Positions 28,666 to 37,783 of a stretch of 64,000 nucleotides of DNA are shown here, piece by piece (the first letter of the stretch is position 1; every line of letters begins with the position of its first letter). Below the pieces are notes generated by a model. The model was not told the origin of the DNA. It worked only from the letters and a program-made list of their open reading frames with translations, and did not search any database. The translations under genes were made by a program, and so were the position numbers. The DNA is from an uncultured Amphritea sp. (lineage in GTDB: Bacteria; Pseudomonadota; Gammaproteobacteria; Pseudomonadales; Balneatricaceae), in contig NZ_CAKZLP010000048.1 in the NCBI RefSeq assembly GCF_937127095.1, forward strand, positions 40,730 to 104,729, written 5' to 3'.

Positions 28666-29589
28666 CTAACCCCATTGCGTTAGCCAATCGGTTGATGGCG
28701 CAAAGAACGCCTGACCTGTTACCGCCGAGGTAAAATTCATCAGATGATCATGATTACCCTGATCATCACCCAGAATCATGCTCTCAAGCATCTGTGTAAA
28801 CGGCTCTGGGGAACGTCCATAGGAGGCGAACATCAGCCCCCTTTTAGTCAGATCCCCATACGGCATACTGTGCCGCAGAATCTCGATGGAGTTACCCTCA
28901 GCATCTTTCAGCGAGGTGCGCTTAGTATGCGCAAACGCGGCTTTAGCTTCGCTGGCGTATTCTTCATTATCCGCTTTGGTCCGGCCAAAAATATCTTCCT
29001 GCTGTTTAACTGTAATCCGATTCCAGGCTTTAAGGTCGTGCTCATAGCGCTGCAGATGAATATAACTACCGCCGCTAAATGTCGGGTCTTCATCGCCCAC
29101 CACGGCAACCGCAATCCGGTCATCGCCCTCCGGGTTTTCCGTGCCGTCTACAAAGCCGGTCAGGTCACGGCTGTCGAGATAACGAAAACCATGATTCTCC
29201 TCCACCAGGGTTGCGTCATCTCCCAGTCGCTCGGTTAACAGAACACTGGCTTCGTAGTTAAGATCATGACGTTCCGAGCGAATATGCAGCAACAGATCAA
29301 CCGGTGTATGCGGTGTAGTGATCTCTTTATTGGTAAAGACGGGAAAGCTGGTTAACTTAGCAGGACGTTCATCCGGACTGAGCAGACCCCAGTACTCACC
29401 GCCGATAGCAACGGTAATGTGCAGGTCTGCTTCAGGGTAACGTTGTCGGAACTGAGACTCGGTAGAGGGGATCTGCGCTAAAAACGTACGTAGATTATCG
29501 GCAGCCTCAGCTGAGCGGGAGATATTCAGGGTGATAAACAGGGCATCGGTGTTAGCCTGAGCAATAACACCTGACTGAAAACGGGTCAT
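28666..29589 (-). CDS. Dyp-type peroxidase (YfeX-like)
   Basis: A haem peroxidase of 307 residues. The Dyp signature GFVDGTENP holds the catalytic Asp, the proximal haem His is in EILRHSMPYGD, and a conserved Arg is in HTKRTSL. It lacks a Tat signal, so it is cytoplasmic and of the YfeX/P-type group. I place the start at ATG 29589 (MTRFQSGVIAQ) because GGAG lies 6 bases before it; an in-frame ATG four codons upstream overlaps that site. The physiological substrate is unknown. Confidence 0.9.
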   Translation of the reverse strand: MTRFQSGVIAQANTDALFITLNISRSAEAADNLRTFLAQIPSTESQFRQRYPEADLHITVAIGGEYWGLLSPDERPAKLTSFPVFTNKEITTPHTPVDLLLHIRSERHDLNYEASVLLTERLGDDATLVEENHGFRYLDSRDLTGFVDGTENPEGDDRIAVAVVGDEDPTFSGGSYIHLQRYEHDLKAWNRITVKQQEDIFGRTKADNEEYASEAKAAFAHTKRTSLKDAEGNSIEILRHSMPYGDLTKRGLMFASYGRSPEPFTQMLESMILGDDQGNHDHLMNFTSAVTGQAFFAPSTDWLTQWG

Positions 29590-29725
29590 AGCGAACTCCA
29601 TATCATGTAAAACTCAATTCAGTATATAAATCTGGCCACTGAAAGAAAGCCCAATCCGGAAAGTATGTCCCTTTGATCACCAAAGGCTTATCAAATGGTT
29701 TGATGGAATCAACCTATTCCTGTCG

Positions 29726-29753
29726 GTACGAAGCTGACTGTACGAAGCTAACG
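29726..29753. repeat. 14-bp tandem duplication
   Basis: GTACGAAGCT occurs at 29726 and again 14 bases later at 29740, in a short tandem duplication just at the 3' end of the MmcQ/YjbR gene. Confidence 0.5.
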
Positions 29754-30128
29754 GTATAACACCTCACAGCCATATTGAAGCTCCAACGGCAGACGCTCTT
29801 TACGGCCCATCCCTTTAACTACCAGAGCATAAGAACGATCGATCATTCGCTCTAACTCACCGTTGGGGATACTGCCATCCAACAGGATGGTGTTCCAGTG
29901 CAGTTTGTTCATATGGTAGCCTGGCAACACTGCGCTAAAGATATCCCGCAACATCTGCGCTTCTACCGGATCACACTTGAGATTCATCCGTGCTATACCG
30001 GCGTCGACAGACAGCGTCGCAAACATCTTGCTGCGCACTTTCATCACCGCAATATGGGGATAAAAGGGAAAGTCCTCCCAAGCCTCCGGTCGACTAAGCA
30101 TATAACTTCGGGTTGCCTGATAGTCCAT
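29748..30128 (-). CDS. MmcQ/YjbR family protein
   Basis: A protein of 126 residues with the double-wing fold family pattern: RPEAWEDFPF, KVRSKMFATLS, NLKCDP, HMNKLHWNTILLDG, then MIDRSYALVVKGM. Members are often annotated as DNA-binding, but the role is not established. It lies downstream of sseA on the same strand with a 47-base gap. Confidence 0.85.
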   Translation of the reverse strand: MDYQATRSYMLSRPEAWEDFPFYPHIAVMKVRSKMFATLSVDAGIARMNLKCDPVEAQMLRDIFSAVLPGYHMNKLHWNTILLDGSIPNGELERMIDRSYALVVKGMGRKERLPLELQYGCEVLYR

Positions 30129-30153
30129 AGCATTCTATCTATTAAAGTGCGAA

Positions 30154-30181
30154 TTAAGAGTTTATTCTTAAGAGCTTATTC
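30154..30181. repeat. 14-bp tandem repeat at the end of sseA
   Basis: TTAAGAGTTTATTC and TTAAGAGCTTATTC lie head to tail (30154-30167, 30168-30181), overlapping the sseA stop codon. Confidence 0.6.
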
Positions 30182-31021
30182 GCCAGTAGCCACAGGCCGC
30201 TGCGGATCGCGAATCCACTCGCTCCACGACCCCGGGTAGACTTTCGCTCCGTGCAGCCCGGCATGTTCCATCGCCAGCAGATTATGGCAGGCAGTCACCC
30301 CGGAACCACAATAATGGGCGACCTGTTGTGGCTGATAGTCTGCGATAAAGTCGAGCCACTCCTGGCGCAACAGCTCAGCAGACTTAAACGTGCCATCTGC
30401 TGTCAGGTTGAGTTGTAAGGGTCGGTTAACGGCACCGGGAATATGCCCGGCAACCGGATCGATCGGCTCCTGCTCTCCGCGAAAACGCTCTGGGGTTCGG
30501 GCATCGATCAACATCCCTCCGGATACAGACCCGGTAACCTGCTCAAGAAGGAGAATCATCGACATCTCCGGCTCAGCAACAAAATTACCGGGCAGCGGAG
30601 AGGGCAGCTGATCGGTCACCGACAAACCCGCGGCAAGCCAGGCGGGATAACCGCCATCCAGCACCGCCACCTGCGTATGCCCTAGCAAGCGAAACAACCA
30701 CCAGGCACGTGCAGCCATGGCAGCACCACAATCATCATAGACCACCACCTGAGTCTCTTTGCTCACCCCACGAGAACGAAAAGTCTGAGCGAGTTTTGTT
30801 AAATCAGGCAGTGGATGCCGACCAGTCTGAGGCGTTAGCGGCGCCGAGAGATCCTCTTCAAGGTGCAGATAACCCGCCCCGGAAATATGCCCTTCGCGAT
30901 ACACCGCCTCACCCTTTTCAGGGGCCGTCAGATAGGAACGGCAGTCGAGTACAACCGTTAAGGAAGAATCGCCCTGAAGCAGACTATCCAGCTCAGCAAC
31001 TGATATCAGTGTGGTAAACAT
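30176..31021 (-). CDS. sseA: Sulfurtransferase (3-mercaptopyruvate sulfurtransferase type)
   Basis: A two-domain rhodanese-fold enzyme of 281 residues. The active-site loop in the C-terminal domain is CGSGVTAC, the pattern of 3-mercaptopyruvate sulfurtransferases (thiosulfate rhodaneses have CRxG[R/K]). VVYDDCGAAMAARAWWLFR and VLDGGYPAW are typical of the linker region. The start is ATG 31021 (MFTTLISVAELD) with GGAGAGG just upstream; the 11 extra upstream codons are unlikely. It lies 123 bases after trpS, with a tandem repeat between. Confidence 0.9.
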   Translation of the reverse strand: MFTTLISVAELDSLLQGDSSLTVVLDCRSYLTAPEKGEAVYREGHISGAGYLHLEEDLSAPLTPQTGRHPLPDLTKLAQTFRSRGVSKETQVVVYDDCGAAMAARAWWLFRLLGHTQVAVLDGGYPAWLAAGLSVTDQLPSPLPGNFVAEPEMSMILLLEQVTGSVSGGMLIDARTPERFRGEQEPIDPVAGHIPGAVNRPLQLNLTADGTFKSAELLRQEWLDFIADYQPQQVAHYCGSGVTACHNLLAMEHAGLHGAKVYPGSWSEWIRDPQRPVATGE

Positions 31022-31061
31022 CCGTTCCTCTCCTTCATCCATTAAACCCGACATCTCTTAT

Positions 31062-31129
31062 AGCAAGAGATAAGTCTTAGCAAGATATCAGCCTTAGCAA
31101 TAGATAAATCTTAGCAATGTATAACGCCG
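31062..31129. repeat. 17-bp tandem repeat, four copies
   Basis: Units start at 31062, 31079, 31096 and 31113 with the core AGCAAxAxATAAxTCTT; the fourth is degenerate. The array fills the gap between trpS and sseA. The AT-rich units look like slippage-generated minisatellite sequence. Confidence 0.75.
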
Positions 31130-31144
31130 GGGCGGTTTATGATC

Positions 31145-32428
31145 TTAAACCAGCAGTTCGGCAAGCTCTTCACGCAGAAAGTCCAGCTCATTCTGCGCTT
31201 TCTGCCTGGCTTTTTTCTTCAGTAACTCAACTTCGCTCTCTTTCTCAGCGATCAGCAGTTTTGCCTCTGCAGACTGATCTTCGGCACTGTTAACCCGGTC
31301 AAGCAGCGGTTTCAGTTGCATCAGAATGGCACGGCGACGTCCCTCTTCTGCCCGGGCGACCTGCTCAGCGGATTGCTCTTTCTCTTTTTTCTCTTCCACC
31401 TGAGCAGTACTAACGCCCTGCCAGGTCAGTGGTCGAATACCTACCGCGACACGGACATCTTCAAGGAAAGGAACGGCATGATTACGGGCTTTTTCAGCAC
31501 CTTTCAGCAACTGCTGCTCAACAAACCCCAGATCATTCATCAGCCGGTTGTACTCTTCGCGGGGCTGACTCAGATAGCTGTCGAGAAACTCAAATAGTTC
31601 TTTCTTCGCATCACCCCAGCCAATCCCATTGTCAAACTTAGCGCGCATCTGTGCTTGCTCAGCGGCCGTGGCAAAATTGGCGTAGAGCTGGAAGATGGTA
31701 CTACTGTCCGCATCTTTTGGCTCACCCGGCTCGCGGGTATCGGTCTTGATCTGTTTGATCAGCTTGTACAGGTCATCACTGTTGCTGAACAACGGAATCG
31801 TATTGTCATAACTCTTCGACATCTTCCGGCCATCCAGACCGGGAATCAGCTGAGTCTGCTCATCCACCTGCGCTTCCGGCAGGTTAAACAGGGTGCCGTA
31901 GGTGTGATTAAACCGACCAGCAATATCACGCGCCATCTCAATATGCTGAATCTGGTCTTTACCCACGGGGATAATATCTGCATTAAACATCAGAATATCA
32001 GCGGCCATCAGTATCGGATAACTGAACAATCCCATGGTGACGTCATCATCATCCTGGCGGCCCGCTTCACGGTTCGCATCGACAGAAGCTTTATAGGCGT
32101 GAGAACGGTTCATCAGACCTTTAGAGGTCATGCAGGTGAGAATCCAGGTCAGTTCAGTGATCTCAGGAATATCGGTCTGGCGGTAGAAGGTTGCCTTATC
32201 GGTATCCAGCCCCAGTGCCAGCCAGGTTGCGGCAATTTCACGGGTTGAGCGGGCCACGCGGTCAGGGTCATGACACTTAATCAGGGCGTGAAAATCAGCA
32301 AGAAAGAAGTAACTGTTATTATTACTGTTGAGACTTGCTTCAATCGCGGGCTTAATAGCGCCCAGATAGTTACCAATATGTGGGGTACCGGTGGTCGTAA
32401 TACCGGTCAGAACGGTCTGCTTGGTCAT
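31145..32428 (-). CDS. trpS: Tryptophanyl-tRNA synthetase, long form
   Basis: Class I synthetase that charges tRNA-Trp. The HIGH motif is PHIGNYLG (about residues 16-23) and the KMSKS motif is RKMSKSYDN (about 201). It has 427 residues, against about 334 in E. coli. The extra length is mostly a C-terminal, strongly charged coiled-coil region (EEKKEKEQSAEQVARAEEGR and later EKESEVELLKKKARQ). Pseudomonad TrpS proteins are also long. The start at 32428 begins MTKQTVLTGITTTG. Confidence 0.95.
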   Translation of the reverse strand: MTKQTVLTGITTTGTPHIGNYLGAIKPAIEASLNSNNNSYFFLADFHALIKCHDPDRVARSTREIAATWLALGLDTDKATFYRQTDIPEITELTWILTCMTSKGLMNRSHAYKASVDANREAGRQDDDDVTMGLFSYPILMAADILMFNADIIPVGKDQIQHIEMARDIAGRFNHTYGTLFNLPEAQVDEQTQLIPGLDGRKMSKSYDNTIPLFSNSDDLYKLIKQIKTDTREPGEPKDADSSTIFQLYANFATAAEQAQMRAKFDNGIGWGDAKKELFEFLDSYLSQPREEYNRLMNDLGFVEQQLLKGAEKARNHAVPFLEDVRVAVGIRPLTWQGVSTAQVEEKKEKEQSAEQVARAEEGRRRAILMQLKPLLDRVNSAEDQSAEAKLLIAEKESEVELLKKKARQKAQNELDFLREELAELLV

Positions 32429-32584
32429 CTGATTATCTTTTTACTGAAAGCTAACGAAAATTGCGCTCTATAATACAAGAAAATTGGCTCGCTGGCCTGC
32501 GTAATCACAGCTGAAATGACCGTGAGGGTTTTTTCAGACAGTGATCGGTGGTACAAATAGCCATCTCTTATGTAAGGAATCACT

Positions 32585-32947
32585 ATGTCATCGCTTATCC
32601 CTTCATTTATTGTTCTGGGCTCACTGCTGATAACACTGGTTATCATGCTACGCCGCGCACCTGATCTTAAGGCGGGTACCATCGTCACCAACCTGATTAT
32701 GACAGCACTCTGCTTTGTTGGCGGTATGCTGATCTCGGCAATGTATACCCGCGCGGTAGGCAACGAAAGCTCAAACCCTTTCATCATCTCGGTTCTGGTG
32801 GCTATGGGTACCTTCGGCGCACTGGCGATCTATATCAAGCTGGACGAAAAACAGAAACGCATAATCCAACAGAGAAAACAGCAGAACCTGCAACAGGATA
32901 TTCAACAGGACAGTTCGCCAGGCAGTCAACCGGGCATTAACGAGTAA
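32585..32947 (+). CDS. Small membrane protein, 120 aa
   Basis: Three hydrophobic helices (about 5-21, 32-53 and 66-84) followed by a charged, Gln-rich tail (KQKRIIQQRKQQNLQQDIQQD). TAAGGA lies just before the ATG. No family is recognised. It is divergent from trpS and upstream of the DUF2789 gene. A minus-strand frame over the same bases is rejected as a shadow. Confidence 0.65.
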   Translation: MSSLIPSFIVLGSLLITLVIMLRRAPDLKAGTIVTNLIMTALCFVGGMLISAMYTRAVGNESSNPFIISVLVAMGTFGALAIYIKLDEKQKRIIQQRKQQNLQQDIQQDSSPGSQPGINE

Positions 32948-33057
32948 ACAAGATCGATTCAGACTTTATCTGAGTCTTCGATTCGCTGTCACCTCTTTGA
33001 CAAAGCGGTCATTCTGACCAAGACTGAATGCACAGATTATTTTATATGGAGGCAGCG

Positions 33058-33291
33058 ATGGACAGATCAACACACACGATGAACACTCTGTTTGAGCAGC
33101 TGGGCATGCCCGGCGATGATTCATATATCGATCAGTTTATCCGCACCCACACCCTCTTCAGCCAGCAAGTTAAGCTGTCTGATGCAACCTTCTGGAACGA
33201 TAGCCAGGCAAACTTTATCAAGGAGTGTCTTGAGGCCGATTCAGACTGGAGTGACGTGGTGGATGAGCTGAATACTCGTCTTCACTCCTGA
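33058..33291 (+). CDS. DUF2789 family protein
   Basis: A 77-residue soluble protein. HTMNTLFEQLGMPGDD, then FIRTHTLFSQQVKLSDATFW and DWSDVVDELNTRL are the DUF2789 pattern. The start is ATG 33058 (MDRSTHTMN) behind GGAGGCAGCG; ten more upstream codons are open but unlike the family. Function unknown. A terminator follows. Confidence 0.88.
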   Translation: MDRSTHTMNTLFEQLGMPGDDSYIDQFIRTHTLFSQQVKLSDATFWNDSQANFIKECLEADSDWSDVVDELNTRLHS

Positions 33292-33319
33292 CTATCACGG
33301 TTATTGAGATAACTAATCA

Positions 33320-33348
33320 GGCCAGCCCTTTCCAGAGCTGGCCTTTTT
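33320..33348 (+). terminator. Terminator after the DUF2789 gene
   Basis: Stem GGCCAGC / GCTGGCC (33320-33326 with 33337-33343) with a 10-nt loop and five T residues. Confidence 0.85.
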
Positions 33349-33391
33349 AGTTTAGGATCAGAGCATTATCATAATACGACACGCAAACACT

Positions 33392-34165
33392 ATGCTATTG
33401 GTTATCTCCCCCGCGAAAAACCTCGATTACGATACGCCGGCCACCACCGAGCGTTATACACAGCCGCAGCATCTGGATCATGCCGAACAGCTGATTCAAC
33501 AGCTACGGGATTACTCGGTTCAGGATATTGCTGAACTGATGAAGCTCAGCGACAAGCTCTCTGCCCTCAATGTCGCCCGCTATGAGAGCTGGTCTCAGCC
33601 GTTCACCGCTGACAATGCCAAGCAGGCAGTCCTGGCCTTTAATGGTGATGTGTACAGTGGGCTCAACGCAGGCGATTTCAATGAGGCGGAACTTGAGTTC
33701 ACTCAACAACATCTGCGTATTCTGTCCGGCCTGTATGGTGTTCTGAAACCTCTCGACCTGATGCAACCCTACCGACTGGAGATGGGCACCAAGCTGCCTA
33801 ATGGCCAGGGTAAGGATCTTTATGCATTCTGGGGTAGTCTGGTCACTAATGATCTTAATACAACCCTGGCAGAGGCAGATGAGCCGGTGCTGGTTAACCT
33901 GGCATCCAATGAGTATTTCAAATCCGTTAAGCCAAAAGAGCTGAACGCCCGCATTATCACCCCGGTGTTCAAAGACTGGAAAAATGGTCAGTATAAGATC
34001 ATCAGCTTCTTTGCCAAAAAGGCGCGCGGCCTGATGTGCCGCTACGCGATCAAAAACCAGATCACCGATGCTGAACAGCTAAAGAGTTTTGATCTGGCCG
34101 GTTATCAGTATGATGACAGCCTGTCAAAAGGTGATACCTGGGTGTTTACCCGCAAGGAAGGCTGA
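33392..34165 (+). CDS. yaaA: Peroxide stress protein YaaA
   Basis: A protein of 257 residues that matches YaaA (DUF328/UPF0246), which in E. coli lowers free iron and protects DNA during peroxide stress. [13 protein letters not shown] at the start, [43 protein letters not shown] and [10 protein letters not shown] are conserved. It is a single gene between two terminators. Confidence 0.95.
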   Translation: MLLVISPAKNLDYDTPATTERYTQPQHLDHAEQLIQQLRDYSVQDIAELMKLSDKLSALNVARYESWSQPFTADNAKQAVLAFNGDVYSGLNAGDFNEAELEFTQQHLRILSGLYGVLKPLDLMQPYRLEMGTKLPNGQGKDLYAFWGSLVTNDLNTTLAEADEPVLVNLASNEYFKSVKPKELNARIITPVFKDWKNGQYKIISFFAKKARGLMCRYAIKNQITDAEQLKSFDLAGYQYDDSLSKGDTWVFTRKEG

Positions 34166-34199
34166 TTTTTCCCCAATCGAAGCGCGCCTTTTAGCCATA

Positions 34200-34230
34200 A
34201 AAAAACGCTGCCATATTTGCAGCGTTTTTT
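34200..34230. terminator. Bidirectional terminator after yaaA
   Basis: AAAAAACGCTGC (34200-34211) pairs with GCAGCGTTTTTT (34219-34230), loop 7 nt. It serves yaaA and the convergent Tim44-domain gene. Confidence 0.9.
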
Positions 34231-34263
34231 ATGTCTGTAGAACGAAGATAATCGAAGACTAAA

Positions 34264-35139
34264 TCAGGGTTGCTGAATACCCACAATAACCCAGTTAGCG
34301 TCAGAGCCGTTCATCTCCCGACGCAGATGCCAGATCTCACTGAACTCGGTGGTCTGATCACTATCCTCTTTCAGCCAGCCGTAGAAATTGATTGAGGCGA
34401 TAACATGATCATCGTTGTCGATAAAATTAGCCAACTCTGCCATCACTGAAACGACTTCAGTTGTCTGATCAGCCGGCTGCTTTGCCCGTTCCTGTTTCAG
34501 AGCGTCGAGCACCTCTGCAGATGTGTAGGTTGCAATATCATCCCAGTCACTCTTGTCCCAGGCATTCTGCAGGTGGCTGAAATGCCCCTTTGCGCCCTCA
34601 ACAAATGCCTGCTCATTAAACCACTCAGGCAACTGCAAAGACTCTGAGCCAAAGTTAAAACCGGCTCCGGTTGCCGGTGAAATATCCTGATAATCCGATG
34701 TTTCTGCCTGCTGACGGTTCTGATTTTGAGCCGTTTCAGGTTGCGACCGCTGATGTCCGGCATATTGAGGCTGAGCGCTTCCTTTCATCGCGGAGAAAAT
34801 TTTCACTGCGGCGAAGATCAACAGACCAATTAACAGGATGTCCATAAACTGGATGCCATCGAAGGCACCGCCAAAGAACAATGCGCCCAGCAATCCGCCC
34901 GCCAGAAGACCACCCATTAAACCGCCAAAGCCACTACGACGGGGCTGACCTGCAGCGTTAGTGTTGCTACCTGTCGGTGTTGCTTTTTGTTGAGTCGGTG
35001 CGGCTGGCTGAACTTTCTTGGGTGTTGAATAGGATTTACCAAAACTGAAGCCACCGCCTAAACGTTTGGCTTCGGCATCAGGCACTACCAGACCGAAACC
35101 GATAATCAGTGTAAACAATGAGACCAACAGGGTACGCAT
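34264..35139 (-). CDS. Tim44-like domain membrane protein
   Basis: A protein of 291 residues. A signal-like segment comes first (about 3-23, ending PDAEA), then KRLGGGFSFGKS, a low-complexity Gln/Pro/Thr part, a Gly-rich stretch (GFGGLMGGLLAGGLLG), a TM helix (about 101-118) and a soluble C-terminal Tim44/MRPL45-type domain (FVEGAKGHFSHLQNAWDKSDWDDIATYTS). Bacterial members are uncharacterised. The start is ATG 35139 behind AAGGAG. Confidence 0.85.
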   Translation of the reverse strand: MRTLLVSLFTLIIGFGLVVPDAEAKRLGGGFSFGKSYSTPKKVQPAAPTQQKATPTGSNTNAAGQPRRSGFGGLMGGLLAGGLLGALFFGGAFDGIQFMDILLIGLLIFAAVKIFSAMKGSAQPQYAGHQRSQPETAQNQNRQQAETSDYQDISPATGAGFNFGSESLQLPEWFNEQAFVEGAKGHFSHLQNAWDKSDWDDIATYTSAEVLDALKQERAKQPADQTTEVVSVMAELANFIDNDDHVIASINFYGWLKEDSDQTTEFSEIWHLRREMNGSDANWVIVGIQQP

Positions 35140-35182
35140 AGAAACTCCTTTACTGTAATAAGACATTCGGGGTTAAAAATAA

Positions 35183-36082
35183 TTAAGCTGATGCCTTTTT
35201 ATCGTTATGGTTGCGACCAGCAATGATCGCCAGATAGATGCCGCTGAATATTAGCCCCATCCCAATAAAATGGAAAGGTTCCACGGTCTCATTGAGGAAG
35301 ATAACCGCGAGAATCAAGCCGAACAGTGGCATCAGATAGATAAACAATCCCGCCTTAGCCGGCCCCAGCTCTGCAACTCCCCGGTTCCAGAATATATAGG
35401 AGAGAATCGACGGACAGATCGCCATATAAATAATCGCTGACAACGTCTGCGGGCTCCATTGAGGACGTGCTCCGGCAAGATACTCCCATAGCATAAATGG
35501 AAACAACACCACCACTCCGATCACCACCGTCACTCCGAAAAAAGTAAATCCATCCAGCTCAGCAGGTTTCAGTCGCAGCATTACCGAATAGGCAGACCAG
35601 CTAAGCACTGCGGCTAGAATCCACAGATCACCAGTGTTAAATGACAGAGTCATTAATATTTCAGGGTCACCTTTTGCCACCAGCATCAACACACCCGCGA
35701 GCGAAACAAACACCCCAAGCCACTGCCGACGAACCACGGTTTCTCCGAGAAAAAGTGAGGTAAACACCAGAATAATAATCGGTACCGCGGATTGCATCAG
35801 CGTAGCATTAGTTGCCTGGGTCGTTTGCACACCGAGATAAATAAAGGAGTTAAAACAGACCACGCTCAACACTGACAACAGTGTTAACACCGGCAGATGC
35901 TGTCGAATCAGCGGCCACTTGCGCAAAATACGTGGCAATATAAATGGCAGGATAATCAGTAGCGCCAGGCCCCAGCGCATAAACGACATAGTCAGCGGAG
36001 GAAAGTCAGCATGGATACCCCGGGCAGTAACAAAGTTACCCGCCCAGAACAGTACAGTCAGGGTTAGCAGGAAATATGGCAT
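35183..36082 (-). CDS. EamA-family (DMT) transporter
   Basis: A protein of 299 residues with ten hydrophobic helices in two EamA repeats. WAGNFVTARGIHADFPP near the start and the C-terminal FLNETVEPFHFIGMGLIFSGIYLA are typical of drug/metabolite exporters of the RhaT/EamA group. The substrate cannot be told. It begins directly after the stop of the upstream channel gene, so they form one transcription unit. Confidence 0.9.
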   Translation of the reverse strand: MPYFLLTLTVLFWAGNFVTARGIHADFPPLTMSFMRWGLALLIILPFILPRILRKWPLIRQHLPVLTLLSVLSVVCFNSFIYLGVQTTQATNATLMQSAVPIIILVFTSLFLGETVVRRQWLGVFVSLAGVLMLVAKGDPEILMTLSFNTGDLWILAAVLSWSAYSVMLRLKPAELDGFTFFGVTVVIGVVVLFPFMLWEYLAGARPQWSPQTLSAIIYMAICPSILSYIFWNRGVAELGPAKAGLFIYLMPLFGLILAVIFLNETVEPFHFIGMGLIFSGIYLAIIAGRNHNDKKASA

Positions 36083-37771
36083 CTAGATTCGCTTCAACAG
36101 TTTAGCCAACAGATTATGGCTTGGTTCTTCGCCGGTCTGAAGGTAGTAAAGAATATTGTAATTATTGATACTCCAGCTCATCTGATTACTGGCTTCCGCC
36201 AGACCGCAAAAGAGTATCTCATCGCCCTCTTGCAGCACCGTCAGCTCACCCGGTAACAGTTTAAGATCGCCGTTACGCCGGAACATCAGTGGAAAACAGG
36301 GTAACTGGTCCTTACGATAACGCGGGTCTTTCATCAGGTTACTCAGTTTAACTTCAACCCCTTTCGCCGATATCGCGATGATCGCAGGCGTTGTGGCCGG
36401 ACTCACGGTAATCGACCAGCTATCCAACTCTTTATCAGAGACGATACTACTCATCCGGTTAAGCAGGGTATGAGACCAGACATCATCCTGCAACTGCATC
36501 TGTTCAATAAATACCGGCAGTAATGGGGTTTTAAGTTTCGCCAGAATCCGGTTAGCGATAATCTTGCCTGGCTCCATAATGAAGTCAGCCTTAGAATTCT
36601 TATACACCAGCATATTGGTGCTGAGATTCTGACGCACCACAGTCACCAGTTTTGGATTTAACTCTTTAGCCGTCATAATAATCGACAGGTTATCTGCATC
36701 GTTATCCGTGCCTGCAACAATACCCACCGCTTCCCGAACACCGGCGATCTCGAGCGTCTCCGCTTCTGTGCCCAGACCAATCACAGTGTTGCTATAACCT
36801 TTCAGCTGCCCGGGATCATCATCCAACAGGATCATTTCCACATCATGTTTGGCAAATTCCCGATAAAGCGCCTTGCCAAACCGCCCCAGGCCGCAAATAA
36901 CCCAGCGGCCGCTGGTTTTTTTATAAGCACTTGAAAGGGGCCGGTGGAAGGGGTTGACCAGCCAGTCATATACCAGATGGGTATAGGGCGCATGCGCCGC
37001 CAGAGATAGATATTCAGCGTAATCTTTAAACGGATCAACAATATAGTCGGTACCAAAAGAGGCCAGATTACGGGCATTAACCTCTGACTCAGTCCGGCTC
37101 ACCACAAGCCTGTTCGGAGCCAGCAGCTTACTGGCAATAGAGATAGACAGATTAACGTTATCGTCGTTGGTCAGTGCCAAAACGCCGATACAGTTGGGGT
37201 GTTGCAACCCTGCATCATCGAGCATCTCGGGCAATGCGGCATCGGCACACAGTCCGGGCACCCGCAGTACTAAATCATCAACTTCCAGCTCATCGATGCG
37301 TTCCTGATTGATATCGATCACCACCGAACGGATACCCCGGTCGCAGAGCTTTTTGATAATGACACTACCGGTGATGCCGTACCCACAGATCAGATAGAAC
37401 GGCTCGTTGAAGTTCTTTACCTCTTTAATAAATGCCCGACGCCGTAACATTCGCCCGAATATGGGTTCCTGAAACAGTGCCAGCAACGAACCAATACTGT
37501 ACAACCAGGCAATCACCGTGGCGTATATCGAGACCAGCGTCCAGGCTCGCTGAGCTGAGGTAAAGGCATAGGGAATTTCACCAAACCCAATCGTCGAGCC
37601 CATAAAACTGACGAAGTAGATCGCATGGAAAAAGTCCATATGCCAGACATTGCCCTGATCATCCTGCCCCGGGATCATGACAAACCCCAGAGTCGCCAGC
37701 GAATAGATAGTGATCAGCGTTATCAACGGATGCCGCAGACGCCGCAGCATCACATAAAATATATCGTTCAT
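36083..37771 (-). CDS. Potassium-channel-like protein with two RCK (TrkA-N) domains
   Basis: A protein of 562 residues. The N terminus has two TM helices (about 15-33 and 74-99) around a pore loop; the selectivity filter reads STIGFGE (residues 59-65), where most K+ channels have TVGYGD. Two Rossmann RCK/TrkA-N domains follow, with GYGITG near residue 129 and GLGRFG near 293, then TrkA-C-like parts (LMFRRNGDLKLLPGELTVLQEGDEILF). It probably is a ligand-gated K+ channel. The DUF6394 gene lies 12 bases upstream and the EamA gene directly after. Confidence 0.88.
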   Translation of the reverse strand: MNDIFYVMLRRLRHPLITLITIYSLATLGFVMIPGQDDQGNVWHMDFFHAIYFVSFMGSTIGFGEIPYAFTSAQRAWTLVSIYATVIAWLYSIGSLLALFQEPIFGRMLRRRAFIKEVKNFNEPFYLICGYGITGSVIIKKLCDRGIRSVVIDINQERIDELEVDDLVLRVPGLCADAALPEMLDDAGLQHPNCIGVLALTNDDNVNLSISIASKLLAPNRLVVSRTESEVNARNLASFGTDYIVDPFKDYAEYLSLAAHAPYTHLVYDWLVNPFHRPLSSAYKKTSGRWVICGLGRFGKALYREFAKHDVEMILLDDDPGQLKGYSNTVIGLGTEAETLEIAGVREAVGIVAGTDNDADNLSIIMTAKELNPKLVTVVRQNLSTNMLVYKNSKADFIMEPGKIIANRILAKLKTPLLPVFIEQMQLQDDVWSHTLLNRMSSIVSDKELDSWSITVSPATTPAIIAISAKGVEVKLSNLMKDPRYRKDQLPCFPLMFRRNGDLKLLPGELTVLQEGDEILFCGLAEASNQMSWSINNYNILYYLQTGEEPSHNLLAKLLKRI

Positions 37772-37783
37772 AGCGAAGCGCTC

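Noticed and set aside
32425..32787. A 120-codon minus-strand frame between trpS and the small membrane protein gene
   Set aside because: It overlaps the plus-strand membrane protein gene, which has a proper ribosome-binding site; the minus frame has none.
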